Part shown: in pieces, positions 1 to 7,538 of the stretch
How the letters are laid out: every line of letters begins with the position of its first letter
Position numbering within the stretch: position 1 is the stretch's first letter
Assembly: GCA_955652255.1 (NCBI GenBank)
Contig: CATPAW010000102.1
Location: forward strand, 1-12,814
Source of the DNA: an uncultured Chthoniobacterales bacterium
GTDB lineage: Bacteria; Verrucomicrobiota; Verrucomicrobiia; Chthoniobacterales; UBA10450
Reading direction: 5' to 3'
Length of the DNA stretch: 12,814 bases
Notes under the pieces: generated by a model
What the model saw: only the letters and a program-made list of their open reading frames with translations
Told to the model about the DNA's origin: nothing
Database searches by the model: none
Position numbers and translations under genes: made by a program

Positions 1-1844
1 ATTTGAGTATCACCGCCGAGAAAACCGCCGGCAACGTAAGGCGACACGCTGATTCGCTGCCCATGACGCGTTAGCAAGGGACTGTCGCGACGGTCGAAAA
101 CGAGACTGCTGAGGACTTCGCTTTTTAAAAGCGCTCCTTCTTCAGCTTTAATCAATGCGGAAGCCCCTGAGGATACATTGAAAATTTCCCTATCTTCCAG
201 GCGATAACCCAGCGTCACATACATAAACGCGTTAAGCGGCTTGCGTAACTCAATTGCAAAGCCATATTCGCGCTGGTTGTAGATCGAGCTCAGATAATTT
301 GCCTCACTATAAAACGCCTGACCACCGAGCGATAGCCGGCGATCAAAAAGCCACGGTTCCGTCAGCGCGAGAATAACGTCCTTGCGTGCCGTGCCGTACT
401 GCACACGCAGTCTGAACTTCTGACCCGCGCCGGTGAAGCCGGGCCAGTTCAGCAAATCGAAGTTGCCCTGCGTGAGTTCCGCAAAACCAACCAGTTGGTC
501 GATCGTGCTGAAACCGCCGCCGAAACTGAACGCACCAGTCCGTTTCTCCTGCACTTCAATGGTGAGATCTTTGCGCCCTGCGACCCCTGTGTCTTCTGGA
601 TAGGTCTCGACTTTGGCGAAGTAGCCCAGGTTTTCGAGGCGTTTCTTACTCGTTTCCACCCGCACGGTGTTGAAGACGTCGCCCGGCGCGATCAGAACCT
701 CGCGGCGGATCACCTTGTCCTTGGTGCGGGTGTTGCCCACGATAGTGATCCGTTGAACAAAGAAGCGATTGCCTTCTTCGATTTCGTAATGGACATCGAT
801 CTTTCCGGGACCGGCCGGCGAGCCTTGCGGCACGATTGAAAGATCGACATAACCGCCCGTGCCGTAGGCATCGGCAAGCGCTTTCGCATCGTCGTGCAGC
901 GCTTTTGGCGAGTAGACGGTGCCCTCTTTCATCTTGAGCACAAGGCGGATCTTTTCCTCTGTTGTGACCTTGTAGCCCGAGATTGTAATTTTGCCGACGT
1001 GATACTGCGGCCCCTCCGTTACCACGATCGTGATAATCATTGGGCCGTTTTCGCGGCGCTCCTTGCGGACGTCTTTCACCTCCACGTCGATGTAGCCGTG
1101 GTTTTGATAGAATTCTTTAACGCTATCGAGGTCCTGTTGTAACTGCGTCTCGTCGAGTCGGCCGGATTTATCGATAAACGAAACGAGCGTCTTGCCGCGC
1201 GTTTTCATCTGCTTGCGCAGGACTCTCTCGCCGAAGTGCTCATTCCCCTCGAAATGGATCCGGCTTACCGCGCCCTTTGCTCCTTCGTTGATCGTGTAGA
1301 CGACACGCGCAGTTCCACGCTTCTCGTCGATGGGATCGACTCGATACTTCACATCAATGTCCGTGAACCCCTTCGCCTGATAGCGCTCGATGATTTTTTG
1401 GCGCGCTTTCTCCATCTCTTCTTCGTTCACCGGCTGGTTGATTCTCAAAGTTATGTCCTTGCGAATCTTTTTTGGGCTGATTCGCTCAGCGCCATCAATT
1501 TCGATCTCGCGCACGACGGAACGCGTCTGTAGCGCCACCACCACCTTTACGCCATCAGCTTCCGGCTGAGCGAAGATGCGAACATTGAGGATGGAGCCCG
1601 TCTTATAGAGATTTTGGATGTCCTGCTCGACGATTTGATCGGAGTACGGCTGCCCCACCGCGGTCCGCAATTGCGCCAGGATCCGCTCTTTGCTCACGGT
1701 TGCTGGTCCGCTGTACTGAATATCGATTGACCGGACGATCGGGAGACTCTGTCCACGAGCGGATGCTGCGCCGAGCGTCACGCAAAGGCAGAAGAGCCAA
1801 ATCAAGAACGCCAGGCGTCGCGGCAATCGGGAAATCTGTTTCAT
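1..1844 (-). CDS. bamA: Outer membrane protein assembly factor BamA (C-terminus cut by window edge)
   Basis: BamA is the Omp85-family core of the complex that folds and inserts beta-barrel proteins into the outer membrane. The 614 codons present begin with a signal peptide (basic start, hydrophobic residues about 11-26, AxA-type site ASA at 27-29). Five POTRA repeats follow, roughly at 36-107, 112-188, 193-277, 282-357 and 361-433, with repeated G-N/Y-x-x-T/F hinges such as FEGNEHF and IVGNTRT. The barrel starts near residue 437 (FSFGGGFSTIDQ) and includes the typical FDRRDSPL strand at 573-580. The rest of the barrel, including the VRGF/Y lid motif, lies beyond base 1. The start is the first ATG after an in-frame TAA and gives a good signal peptide; no clear Shine-Dalgarno motif precedes it. 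mqnC lies 136 bases upstream on the same strand. Confidence 0.95.
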   Translation of the reverse strand, partial: MKQISRLPRRLAFLIWLFCLCVTLGAASARGQSLPIVRSIDIQYSGPATVSKERILAQLRTAVGQPYSDQIVEQDIQNLYKTGSILNVRIFAQPEADGVKVVVALQTRSVVREIEIDGAERISPKKIRKDITLRINQPVNEEEMEKARQKIIERYQAKGFTDIDVKYRVDPIDEKRGTARVVYTINEGAKGAVSRIHFEGNEHFGERVLRKQMKTRGKTLVSFIDKSGRLDETQLQQDLDSVKEFYQNHGYIDVEVKDVRKERRENGPMIITIVVTEGPQYHVGKITISGYKVTTEEKIRLVLKMKEGTVYSPKALHDDAKALADAYGTGGYVDLSIVPQGSPAGPGKIDVHYEIEEGNRFFVQRITIVGNTRTKDKVIRREVLIAPGDVFNTVRVETSKKRLENLGYFAKVETYPEDTGVAGRKDLTIEVQEKRTGAFSFGGGFSTIDQLVGFAELTQGNFDLLNWPGFTGAGQKFRLRVQYGTARKDVILALTEPWLFDRRLSLGGQAFYSEANYLSSIYNQREYGFAIELRKPLNAFMYVTLGYRLEDREIFNVSSGASALIKAEEGALLKSEVLSSLVFDRRDSPLLTRHGQRISVSPYVAGGFLGGDTQ

Positions 1845-1859
1845 GAATTGAGAAGCACA

Positions 1860-1892
1860 GTCCCGCGCAGCGAGCCGACGCGGACGCGGGAC
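1860..1892 (-). other. Stem-loop in the bamA leader
   Basis: Perfect 8-base inverted arms (GTCCCGCG at 1860-1867 and CGCGGGAC at 1885-1892) enclose a 17-base loop, about 15 bases upstream of the bamA ATG. In a transcript coming from mqnC or from a promoter in the gap, this would place a GC-rich hairpin just before the start codon. A role in translation or processing is only a guess; chance pairing in GC-rich DNA is the alternative. Confidence 0.3.
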
Positions 1893-1947
1893 AGGCGCGT
1901 ATTAGAGAATAAAAGGGCAATCGTCAAGGCGGGATTTTTCGGGTGCG

Positions 1948-1973
1948 GGCGGCTTGTCCATAGACAATCCGCC
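1948..1973 (-). repeat. Hairpin after mqnC, possible REP-like unit
   Basis: Eleven-base arms with one central mismatch (GGCGG-x-TTGTC pairing with GACAA-x-CCGCC) close a 4-base loop, TATG on the minus strand. It begins 7 bases after the mqnC stop codon. No U-tract follows on the mqnC transcript, so it is not a classic intrinsic terminator. Its TCTATG centre matches the two hairpins at 8015-8073, but it lacks the GTAG head. It may be a diverged member of that family or simply a 3'-end stabilising hairpin. Confidence 0.45.
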
Positions 1974-1980
1974 GCGGCGT

Positions 1981-3072
1981 TTAGTTCAAAAGCTCGTACC
2001 AGTTATTCCGTCGCCGTGGTTCGTAGCCGGCATCGCGAATGAGCGATTCGATTTGCGCCGCATTTAATCGAAATGTTGTCCCGGCGCTGCTCACCACATT
2101 CTCTTCCATCATCACCGAACCGAAATCGTTCGCGCCGTACTTCAACGCCACCTGGCCGATATCCGGCCCTTGCGTGACCCAGGAACTTTGGATGTTCTCG
2201 ATGTTGTCCAGGAAAATTCGGGCCAACGCCTGCGTCCGCAAATATTCCGCCACACCGGTGGGATTGTCGATCTTGAGCACAGTGTGTTGCGGTTGAAACG
2301 TCCAGCAGATGAACGCCGTGAAGCCGGCGCTCTTGTCCTGCTGAGCGCGAATGCGCTGCAAATGTTCGACTCGATCTTCAATCGTCTCCACGTGGCCGAA
2401 CATCATCGTCGCGCTCGATTTCAACCCGAGCTCGTGCGCCACTTGCATCACTTCCAGCCATTCGTCGCTGTTGATTTTTAACGGCGAAATTTTCTTGCGC
2501 ACACGGTCCACCAGAATTTCGCCTCCTCCTCCGGGAATTGATCCCAGTCCCGCGTTCTTAAATTCCGAAATCACTTCTCGCAGCGGCATCTGGAACGTCT
2601 CCGCGAAATGTTGAAACTCCGGCGGACTGAATCCATGAATGTTGATATGCGGATATTGTGCTCGGATGTGCTGCAAAAGATCGACATACCACTCAAACGG
2701 CAATTTCGGGTGATGCCCGCCCTGCATCAGGATTTGCACGCCGCCGGCTGCGGAAAGTTCGTCCAGTTTCTGATCGAGCTGCTCGAAACTGAGCACGTAA
2801 TGATCTTCATCGCGCTCCGTCCGATAAAACGCGCAGAACTTGCAGTAAACATTGCAAACGTTCGTGTAATTGATGTTGCGATCGACAATGTAGGTCACAA
2901 TTCGGTTTCCCCGACCGTTGTAGGACCAGCGTTTCGCTTGCCGTCGTCGTTCGTCCGCCAGCACGCCAAGCTCTTCGAGCGGCAACTGATAAAGTTGTAC
3001 GGCTTCGGCCGGCGAAATTCGTTTCCCCGCCAGCACTCTTTCAGTCAACGCATCTCGATTCAACGAAACCAT
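1981..3072 (-). CDS. mqnC: Cyclic dehypoxanthinyl futalosine synthase MqnC (radical SAM)
   Basis: MqnC converts dehypoxanthine futalosine to its cyclic form in the futalosine pathway of menaquinone synthesis. The [4Fe-4S] radical-SAM motif CxxxCxxC is seen as CNVYCKFC (C73, C77, C80 with the start used here). Other family hallmarks are the SIPGGGGEIL segment, the ATMMFGHVET block, FTAFICWTFQPQHT and the C-terminal WVTQGPDIGQVALKYGANDFGS block. The last two blocks favour MqnC over its paralogue MqnE, the aminofutalosine synthase. The frame could begin 14 codons earlier at 3114. I prefer the internal ATG because the protein then opens with the family-like stretch ALTERVLAGKRISPAEA; neither start has a strong ribosome-binding site. 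The 363-residue length is normal. Other mqn genes are not in the window, so the pathway genes are scattered or lie further away. Confidence 0.93.
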   Translation of the reverse strand: MVSLNRDALTERVLAGKRISPAEAVQLYQLPLEELGVLADERRRQAKRWSYNGRGNRIVTYIVDRNINYTNVCNVYCKFCAFYRTERDEDHYVLSFEQLDQKLDELSAAGGVQILMQGGHHPKLPFEWYVDLLQHIRAQYPHINIHGFSPPEFQHFAETFQMPLREVISEFKNAGLGSIPGGGGEILVDRVRKKISPLKINSDEWLEVMQVAHELGLKSSATMMFGHVETIEDRVEHLQRIRAQQDKSAGFTAFICWTFQPQHTVLKIDNPTGVAEYLRTQALARIFLDNIENIQSSWVTQGPDIGQVALKYGANDFGSVMMEENVVSSAGTTFRLNAAQIESLIRDAGYEPRRRNNWYELLN

Positions 3073-3179
3073 CGTGCCGCATTTTATATGACTCTGCCGT
3101 GCGTTGCACGTCATGATTCGGAGAGATTGTCTCGCGTTGCTTTTCGGAGTTTTGGCCGCGATTCTCCGATTCTTGCTTA

Positions 3180-3630
3180 ATGGAAAATCGTCACTCGACG
3201 CTCATTTCACTGGCCGGTTTGTTGGGGTTAACCCTCGCGATGTTTGGTGACGCGCTGTTCGCTGGCGGTACACGCGTGCTCGGAGCTCAGGCGACCGATT
3301 TGTCTCTGCAGTTTCTTTCCTGGCGCGACTTCGGATTTCGCGAGTTGGCCACCCTATTTCGGTTCGATGTTGTTCTCGGCGATACAAGCGACGCGCGAAA
3401 CCTTCACGCCTTCATGGCGCGCGATCGCTCTGCCTGGAAGCGTGCAAGCAAACTACCCGCTGCTGCCGGCGAATTACGTTTTGCGCGCTGTGCCGCTTAC
3501 CGCCGGTCATCACCGCCTGGGCGTCGAGTACGCGTCGCAAGCATTCGAAATTGGAAAATGGATTTCGATTGTTACGGGTCTTGCTTTTCTCGTGGCGTTG
3601 AGCTGGTGCTGGAGACATAAACCGTCTTAA
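3180..3630 (+). pseudogene. Decayed YfhO-family membrane protein gene (N- and C-terminal remnants)
   Basis: YfhO-type proteins are large multi-span membrane proteins, often 700 residues or more, linked to glycosylation of surface polymers. Reading from ATG 3180, the first 56 or so codons (MFGDALFAGG, then TDLSLQFLSWRDFGFREL) look like the intact N-terminus of such a protein. Near 3345-3355 the family-like reading jumps to the +1 frame. That frame gives PYFGSM, then ETFTPSWRA, PANYVLRAVPLTAGHH and a final hydrophobic segment ending SWCWRH with a stop at 3628-3630. This matches the family's C-terminal pattern (PGWRA, then ANY-x-RAV-x-AG-x-H, then one membrane helix). The several hundred residues of membrane core are missing. 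The 146-codon frame that stays open from 3180 has an implausible Arg-rich tail. I infer a large internal deletion with a frame change. Family assignment is from motif memory only. Confidence 0.75.
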
Positions 3631-4631
3631 TGAAGCAACGAGTCGCGATCGTTGGTGCCGGCGTTTCGGGATTGACCTGCGGCGTTGTCTTCGCCAAACG
3701 CGGCTATCGCAGCGCGATTTTTGCTCAAGACATTGGACAACGAACCACTTCTGGTGCCGCCGGCGCACTTTGGTTTCCGTACGATGCCGAACCCGTCGAT
3801 AAAGTGATCGCGTGGGCGCTCCAAACCCACCACGCACTTGTCGATCTTAGCCGCGATTCGCAAACAGGCGTTTCGATGCTCGAGCTGCGCTCGTTCTCGC
3901 GCACCGGTGAAACTCCAATTCCAGATTGGGCAAACTCGTTAGGCGCGCGCCGACTTCACCCTTCTGTCTTGTCGAGCGAATATGCCAGTCCGGCTCGGAC
4001 CGAGGCATCTCTTACTATTTGTCCTTGCGCATTCAAGAGCGGCTTCACGCTCAACGTCCCGCTCATGGACACCACGATCTACCTCGACTATCTCGCGAAA
4101 CGTTTTGTTGCGGCCGGCGGCTCAATCCACGGCAACGTCCGCTTCGAAAAACTCGAAGATGTCGGTCGCGAGTTCGATCTCGTCATCAACTGCTCGGGCA
4201 TCGGCGCAAAGACGCTTGTGGCCGATGTCGGTCTTGAACCGCACCGCGGCCAGGTCGCAATCGTTCCCAAGATCGACAATCTCTCCTGCGCGATTGTGTG
4301 CGACGATGCTCCACTCATGTACGCCATCCCGCGCACGAACGATTGCGTCTTTGGCGGCACGAATGAACTCAGCGGCAATTGCGCCGTCGACCCAACATCG
4401 ACATCTCGCATAGTCGCCGAATGCAGCCGTGTCTTGAACATCGACAAGCCGCGCGTCCTCGCCGACCGCGTCGGTCTCCGTCCATTCCGCAAATCAGGGG
4501 TTCGCCTCGACCGCGGGCGTCTTCGCGACGGCCGCACCGTCCTTCACAACTATGGCCACGGTGGCTCCGGCTTTACTCTCTCGTGGGGTTGCGCAAACAA
4601 AGTCTTTCAGCTAGCGCAAAATGTTCGGTAG
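3630..4631 (+). CDS. D-amino-acid oxidase family FAD protein
   Basis: This 333-residue protein matches FAD-dependent D-amino-acid oxidase, which deaminates D-amino acids to 2-oxo acids with release of ammonia and hydrogen peroxide. The N-terminus has the dinucleotide-binding loop VAIVGAGVSGLT (5-16). GALWFPY follows near 45-51, and GIGAKTL and HRGQ sit mid-protein. Substrate-site-like PLMYAIPR and VGLRPFR precede the family signature HNYGHGGSGFTLSWGCA near 306-322. Length and order fit the eukaryote-type DAAO fold. Its ATG overlaps the stop codon of the decayed upstream gene (TAATG), so it was probably translationally coupled to it. The stop codon TAG is part of the GTAG head of a REP-like hairpin. 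No peroxisomal-type tail is present, so a cytoplasmic location is inferred. D-aspartate oxidase or a related specificity cannot be excluded. Confidence 0.9.
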   Translation: MKQRVAIVGAGVSGLTCGVVFAKRGYRSAIFAQDIGQRTTSGAAGALWFPYDAEPVDKVIAWALQTHHALVDLSRDSQTGVSMLELRSFSRTGETPIPDWANSLGARRLHPSVLSSEYASPARTEASLTICPCAFKSGFTLNVPLMDTTIYLDYLAKRFVAAGGSIHGNVRFEKLEDVGREFDLVINCSGIGAKTLVADVGLEPHRGQVAIVPKIDNLSCAIVCDDAPLMYAIPRTNDCVFGGTNELSGNCAVDPTSTSRIVAECSRVLNIDKPRVLADRVGLRPFRKSGVRLDRGRLRDGRTVLHNYGHGGSGFTLSWGCANKVFQLAQNVR

Positions 4632-4650
4632 GGCTCGACTCTGTCGAGCC
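4628..4650 (+). repeat. REP-like single hairpin between convergent genes
   Basis: GTAG (4628-4631) is followed directly by a perfect 8-base stem with a 3-base loop, GGCTCGAC-TCT-GTCGAGCC. The TAG of GTAG is the stop codon of the D-amino-acid oxidase gene, and the convergent cyclase gene ends 17 bases beyond. No T-tract follows on either strand, so termination is not obvious. A GTAG tetranucleotide 5' of a foldback is the known layout of REP elements recognised by RAYT transposases. Confidence 0.6.
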
Positions 4651-4666
4651 GACTAGCGGCAGCGAG

Positions 4667-5512
4667 TCAAGTCATCTTGGTCTGGCGCCATACGACAGCG
4701 TGAGCTCGAACTGGACGGTCAAAGCCTTTGAGGACAACTTCCCCAGCGTCTTGGAATGAGAGTCCTTTGCCCAAGCAGAGTTCGGCAACCACGTTCGATA
4801 CCAGAATTTGTTCCGGCAATGCGTGGGAGCAGAGCCGTGCGGCCAGTTGAACTGTAGATCCGAAGAGATCCTGATGCTGCTCGACAGGTTCCCCTGCTGC
4901 GGCGCCGATTCGAACTTTGAGCGGGCGCTCAGGGTGCGCTTCCTCGCGCTCGGACAACTCGTGCTGAATCCGGGTTGCGCATTTAACCGCCGCCGCCGAC
5001 GACACGAACGACGCCATGAGACCATCCCCCGTGTGTTTAACCTCACGACCGCCTAAATTCGCCAAGGCATCTCGGACGACACTGTTATGCACGTCGAGCA
5101 AGACCATGGCCGCCTCATCCCCTATCGATTGAGTTAGCGTTGTCGACTCCACGATGTCTGTAAACAGAATGGTTCTGATCGCAGGATCGCGAGCATCCGC
5201 TCCGCCTCCGGGGACTACGACTGCTCCGGCTGCATTCGTTTCGACGCCGCCGAGAAATCCTTCTGCGAGATCAGGCTGCACTTCAATAATCTTCTCGGCG
5301 ACCATGCCATGGGCTTCACGATGGACGCAGCTGGCTGCCTCCACGCTTGGTGCATCGACGAGGCAAAAAACCTTCCCGCGACTCTCGTTAACCCAATACT
5401 TGAGGTAATTAACGCCATATTTTTGCTGCACTTCGACATCGGCCGCATGAGCTTTCGCGACATCTTCCGGGGTCACCCCGTGAAGCTCGTGAATGTCCAT
5501 GTACAGCGGCAT
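4667..5512 (-). CDS. DUF4242 domain fused to class III adenylate/guanylate cyclase
   Basis: Residues 1-78 form a DUF4242 domain (MPLYMDIHEL start, KYWVNESRGKVFCLVDAP, HREAHG), the family that includes the nickel-binding Streptomyces protein SCO4226. A short Gly/Ala/Pro linker (about 92-108) leads to a class III nucleotide cyclase domain at 112-276. The two metal-binding aspartates are visible in FTDIVEST (D119) and HTGDG (D163). K159 just before the second is the adenine-type selector, and D215 fits an adenylate cyclase. At the transition-state pair the usual Asn is Gln (Q222 in TVQLAARL), with Arg kept (R226). No membrane segment is seen, so the protein is probably soluble. The start at 5512 is chosen because it opens exactly at the DUF4242 domain and lies 11 bases after the osmC-like stop; a longer frame to 5593 would overlap that gene. 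I infer a sensor domain controlling cAMP synthesis. Confidence 0.88.
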   Translation of the reverse strand: MPLYMDIHELHGVTPEDVAKAHAADVEVQQKYGVNYLKYWVNESRGKVFCLVDAPSVEAASCVHREAHGMVAEKIIEVQPDLAEGFLGGVETNAAGAVVVPGGGADARDPAIRTILFTDIVESTTLTQSIGDEAAMVLLDVHNSVVRDALANLGGREVKHTGDGLMASFVSSAAAVKCATRIQHELSEREEAHPERPLKVRIGAAAGEPVEQHQDLFGSTVQLAARLCSHALPEQILVSNVVAELCLGKGLSFQDAGEVVLKGFDRPVRAHAVVWRQTKMT

Positions 5513-5523
5513 ATCAACGAAGC

Positions 5524-6036
5524 TTAGCGCGATGTAACGCGATGCGAAACCTCGATCTTGGCGGGATGATTCAATGTCTGGTAAACGACACAATATCGTT
5601 CTGTCAGACCAAGCAAGGTAGTGATCTGCTCTTCGCTGGCATCAGTGTCCAAATCGAACTGCAGCCGAATCTGTTGGAATCCGACTGGCACATCCTTGGA
5701 GACGCCAAGAGTGCCGCGAAAATCGAGATCGCCCTCAGCACGAACCGTTGAGTCGCGTATTTCGATACCCAGGGCAGTAGCCACTGCGCGCAAGGTGACT
5801 CCGGCACAGGCGACTAATGCCTCCAGCAGCATATCGCCCGAGCATGCGTTAAGGCCGTCTCCTCCTGTCGCTGGGTGAAGCCCAGCTTCTAAAAGCGCTT
5901 TCCCCGTTTCTACTTTGCAGGTGAGACCCTCACCGACGCTCCCCTCCGCGCGCAGCGTGACCAATGCAGTGGCGGGACGCTCTCGATACTGCTCTTTAAT
6001 GGGCGCCTGCAATGACCTCAACTCGTTAGCGTTCAT
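5524..6036 (-). CDS. OsmC-like peroxide-reductase family protein
   Basis: OsmC/Ohr proteins reduce organic or other hydroperoxides with a pair of cysteines and are cytoplasmic homodimers. This 170-residue protein has the expected layout. C77 lies in the central helix (DMLLEALVACAGVTLRAVA), and C149 is in the second helix (ERYCVVYQTL) with the usual short C-terminal strand. It lacks the shorter Ohr N-terminus and reads more like the broad OsmC/YhfA-type group, whose substrates are less certain. The start at 6036 has a good GGAG seven bases upstream. The gene lies 41 bases after the FAD oxidoreductase stop and 11 bases before the cyclase gene on the same strand, so co-transcription is likely. 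A role in detoxifying peroxides made by the neighbouring flavin oxidase is plausible inference. Confidence 0.9.
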   Translation of the reverse strand: MNANELRSLQAPIKEQYRERPATALVTLRAEGSVGEGLTCKVETGKALLEAGLHPATGGDGLNACSGDMLLEALVACAGVTLRAVATALGIEIRDSTVRAEGDLDFRGTLGVSKDVPVGFQQIRLQFDLDTDASEEQITTLLGLTERYCVVYQTLNHPAKIEVSHRVTSR

Positions 6037-6043
6037 CGGTCCA

Positions 6044-6047
6044 CTCC
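6044..6047 (-). promoter_or_regulatory. Ribosome binding site of the osmC-like gene
   Basis: GGAG on the minus strand, seven bases from the ATG at 6036. It is the only convincing Shine-Dalgarno match among the chosen starts in this window, which is why it is listed. Confidence 0.5.
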
Positions 6048-6077
6048 GCGTGATTTAGTTGCCGCTGCGAAACGAGT

Positions 6078-7496
6078 TTAAGGCGCTGCAACTGTTTCCG
6101 ACTTTTTCTTGGTGGGCTTAATGTTTTGGTTCACCCGAAAGAGATTGTTGGGATCGTATTTATCCTTGGTCGTAACCAACCGCGCGTAGTTATCTCCATA
6201 AGTTGCTTTCACGCGCTCTTCTCCTTCATCCATCAAAAAGTTTACGTAGGCTCCGCCCGCAGAGTAGGGATGGAGGGCATCATAATAACTCTTCGTCCAC
6301 GAAATGATCTTTTCATTGTTGGCCGGGTCAGGATCGACGCCGACCATTACCTGTGCCCAGGTGGCATCGCGATAATTCCAGGCAGTTTCATTTTTGCCGA
6401 TGCGGGAAGCCGCGCCATTAATCGGGTAGAGGTGCATGGTGGAGTGCATGGATGGAAGCGCGTTGCCAAAATGAATGTGTTGAGCAATCGCTTCATCACT
6501 TAGTTCTTTCACAAAGTCGGCACGCCAGTACCATTGCAGGCCCGGAGGATACAGCGCATCGAACATGCTTTGCAGGGCGGGCTGCGGCAGCGGACCTACA
6601 AAATCGAGTGCGGCCTTCTTGAAGGCGCGAATGGGCTTAAACGTTTCCTCAGCTTTCGTTAGCGGCCCTGCATATGCCCAAACGACGCCGCACATCTTTT
6701 TCATGTGAAGATGCTCGGGGAAAGGAGGTGCGGGTGGCACTGTGAGAAAAGCAAAGAAACCATTCAAATCATCAGGAGCTGTGGGAATCAAATCGCGATA
6801 CCATTTCATTACGTCTGCGGTCTCCCTTAGCTCGTACAGCATCGGGCCGCCATAGACGGTATCGATAGGGTGCAACTCGAATGTGAGGGAAGGTACCACG
6901 CCGAAGTTTCCGCCCCCACCACGGATAGCCCAGAACAAATCAGGGTTCTCATCAGCATTCGCTTTTACGAATTGTCCGTTAGCTAAGACAACGTCGGCTG
7001 AGACGAGGTTATCGATGGTCAGCCCGCACTTGCGGGTGAGATGCCCGATTCCTCCACCCAGTGTCAACCCGCCAACACCCGTCGTGGAAATAATTCCGCT
7101 TGGAGTGGCGAGCCCGAACACGTGAGTGGCATGATCCACATCGCCCCACGTGCATCCTGCGCCTACGGTCACCTTGCGCGCGGCGGGGTCCACACGCGTG
7201 TATTTCATCGGCGCGAGGTCAATGACTAACCCGTCATCACAAATTCCCAACCCTCCTCCATTATGTCCTCCACTGCGGACAGCAAGAAGCAAATTATGTT
7301 CTCTCGCAAAGTTTACCGAACTGATTACGTCTGCCGCATCCGCACAGCGCGCTATTAGGCGCGGCCTTTTGTGTATCATTCCATTGTACACTTTGCGGGC
7401 TTCATCATAATCTTTATCATGCGGCTCGATGACTCCGCCTTTCAGGCTCGCCTTGAACTCTTTGATGGAATTTTCGTTGAGCATGATATTACTCAT
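6078..7496 (-). CDS. BBE-type FAD-binding oxidoreductase (PCMH fold)
   Basis: This 472-residue protein belongs to the berberine-bridge-enzyme-like flavin oxidases. The PCMH FAD domain covers roughly residues 40-220. RSGGHNGGG carries the histidine (H78) expected to bind FAD covalently, and the phosphate-binding run GVGGLTLGGGIGHL is at 140-153. In bicovalent members a Cys lies just before that run; here the equivalent position (about 136) is Ile, so only the single His link is expected. The C-terminal BBE domain is present (AYVNFLMDEG, YGDNYARL, KYDPNNLFRVNQNI). No signal peptide is visible. Likely substrates are sugars, oligosaccharides or phenolics oxidised with release of hydrogen peroxide, but the sequence does not fix which. 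It stands second in a same-strand run of four genes, 42 bases after the crystallin-like gene. An ATG four codons in is an alternative start; neither has a clear ribosome-binding site. Confidence 0.9.
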   Translation of the reverse strand: MSNIMLNENSIKEFKASLKGGVIEPHDKDYDEARKVYNGMIHKRPRLIARCADAADVISSVNFAREHNLLLAVRSGGHNGGGLGICDDGLVIDLAPMKYTRVDPAARKVTVGAGCTWGDVDHATHVFGLATPSGIISTTGVGGLTLGGGIGHLTRKCGLTIDNLVSADVVLANGQFVKANADENPDLFWAIRGGGGNFGVVPSLTFELHPIDTVYGGPMLYELRETADVMKWYRDLIPTAPDDLNGFFAFLTVPPAPPFPEHLHMKKMCGVVWAYAGPLTKAEETFKPIRAFKKAALDFVGPLPQPALQSMFDALYPPGLQWYWRADFVKELSDEAIAQHIHFGNALPSMHSTMHLYPINGAASRIGKNETAWNYRDATWAQVMVGVDPDPANNEKIISWTKSYYDALHPYSAGGAYVNFLMDEGEERVKATYGDNYARLVTTKDKYDPNNLFRVNQNIKPTKKKSETVAAP

Positions 7497-7538
7497 GACG
7501 AAAATACACGTGGTCTGCGGCTGACGCGGTTGTTTCGG

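Noticed and set aside
1948..1973. Intrinsic terminator after mqnC
   Set aside because: The hairpin is strong but the transcript downstream has no U-tract, so it is listed as a hairpin instead.
1981..3072. Assignment of the radical SAM protein as MqnE
   Set aside because: The WTFQPQHT and WVTQGPDIGQVALKYGANDFGS blocks fit MqnC better than MqnE.
3118..3169. Inverted 7-base arms TCGGAGA/TCTCCGA in the divergent mqnC-YfhO gap as an operator
   Set aside because: The arms are short and 38 bases apart, with no second copy or known regulator nearby; chance is a sufficient explanation.
2608..3180. Long plus-strand open frame of 190 codons opposite mqnC
   Set aside because: It lies wholly antisense to a clear mqnC and its product has no recognisable features; it is a shadow of the codon bias of that gene.
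3180..3620. The 146-codon frame as an intact small membrane protein
   Set aside because: Only the first 56 or so residues look protein-like; the rest is Arg-rich out-of-frame sequence, while the +1 frame carries the family's C-terminal motifs.
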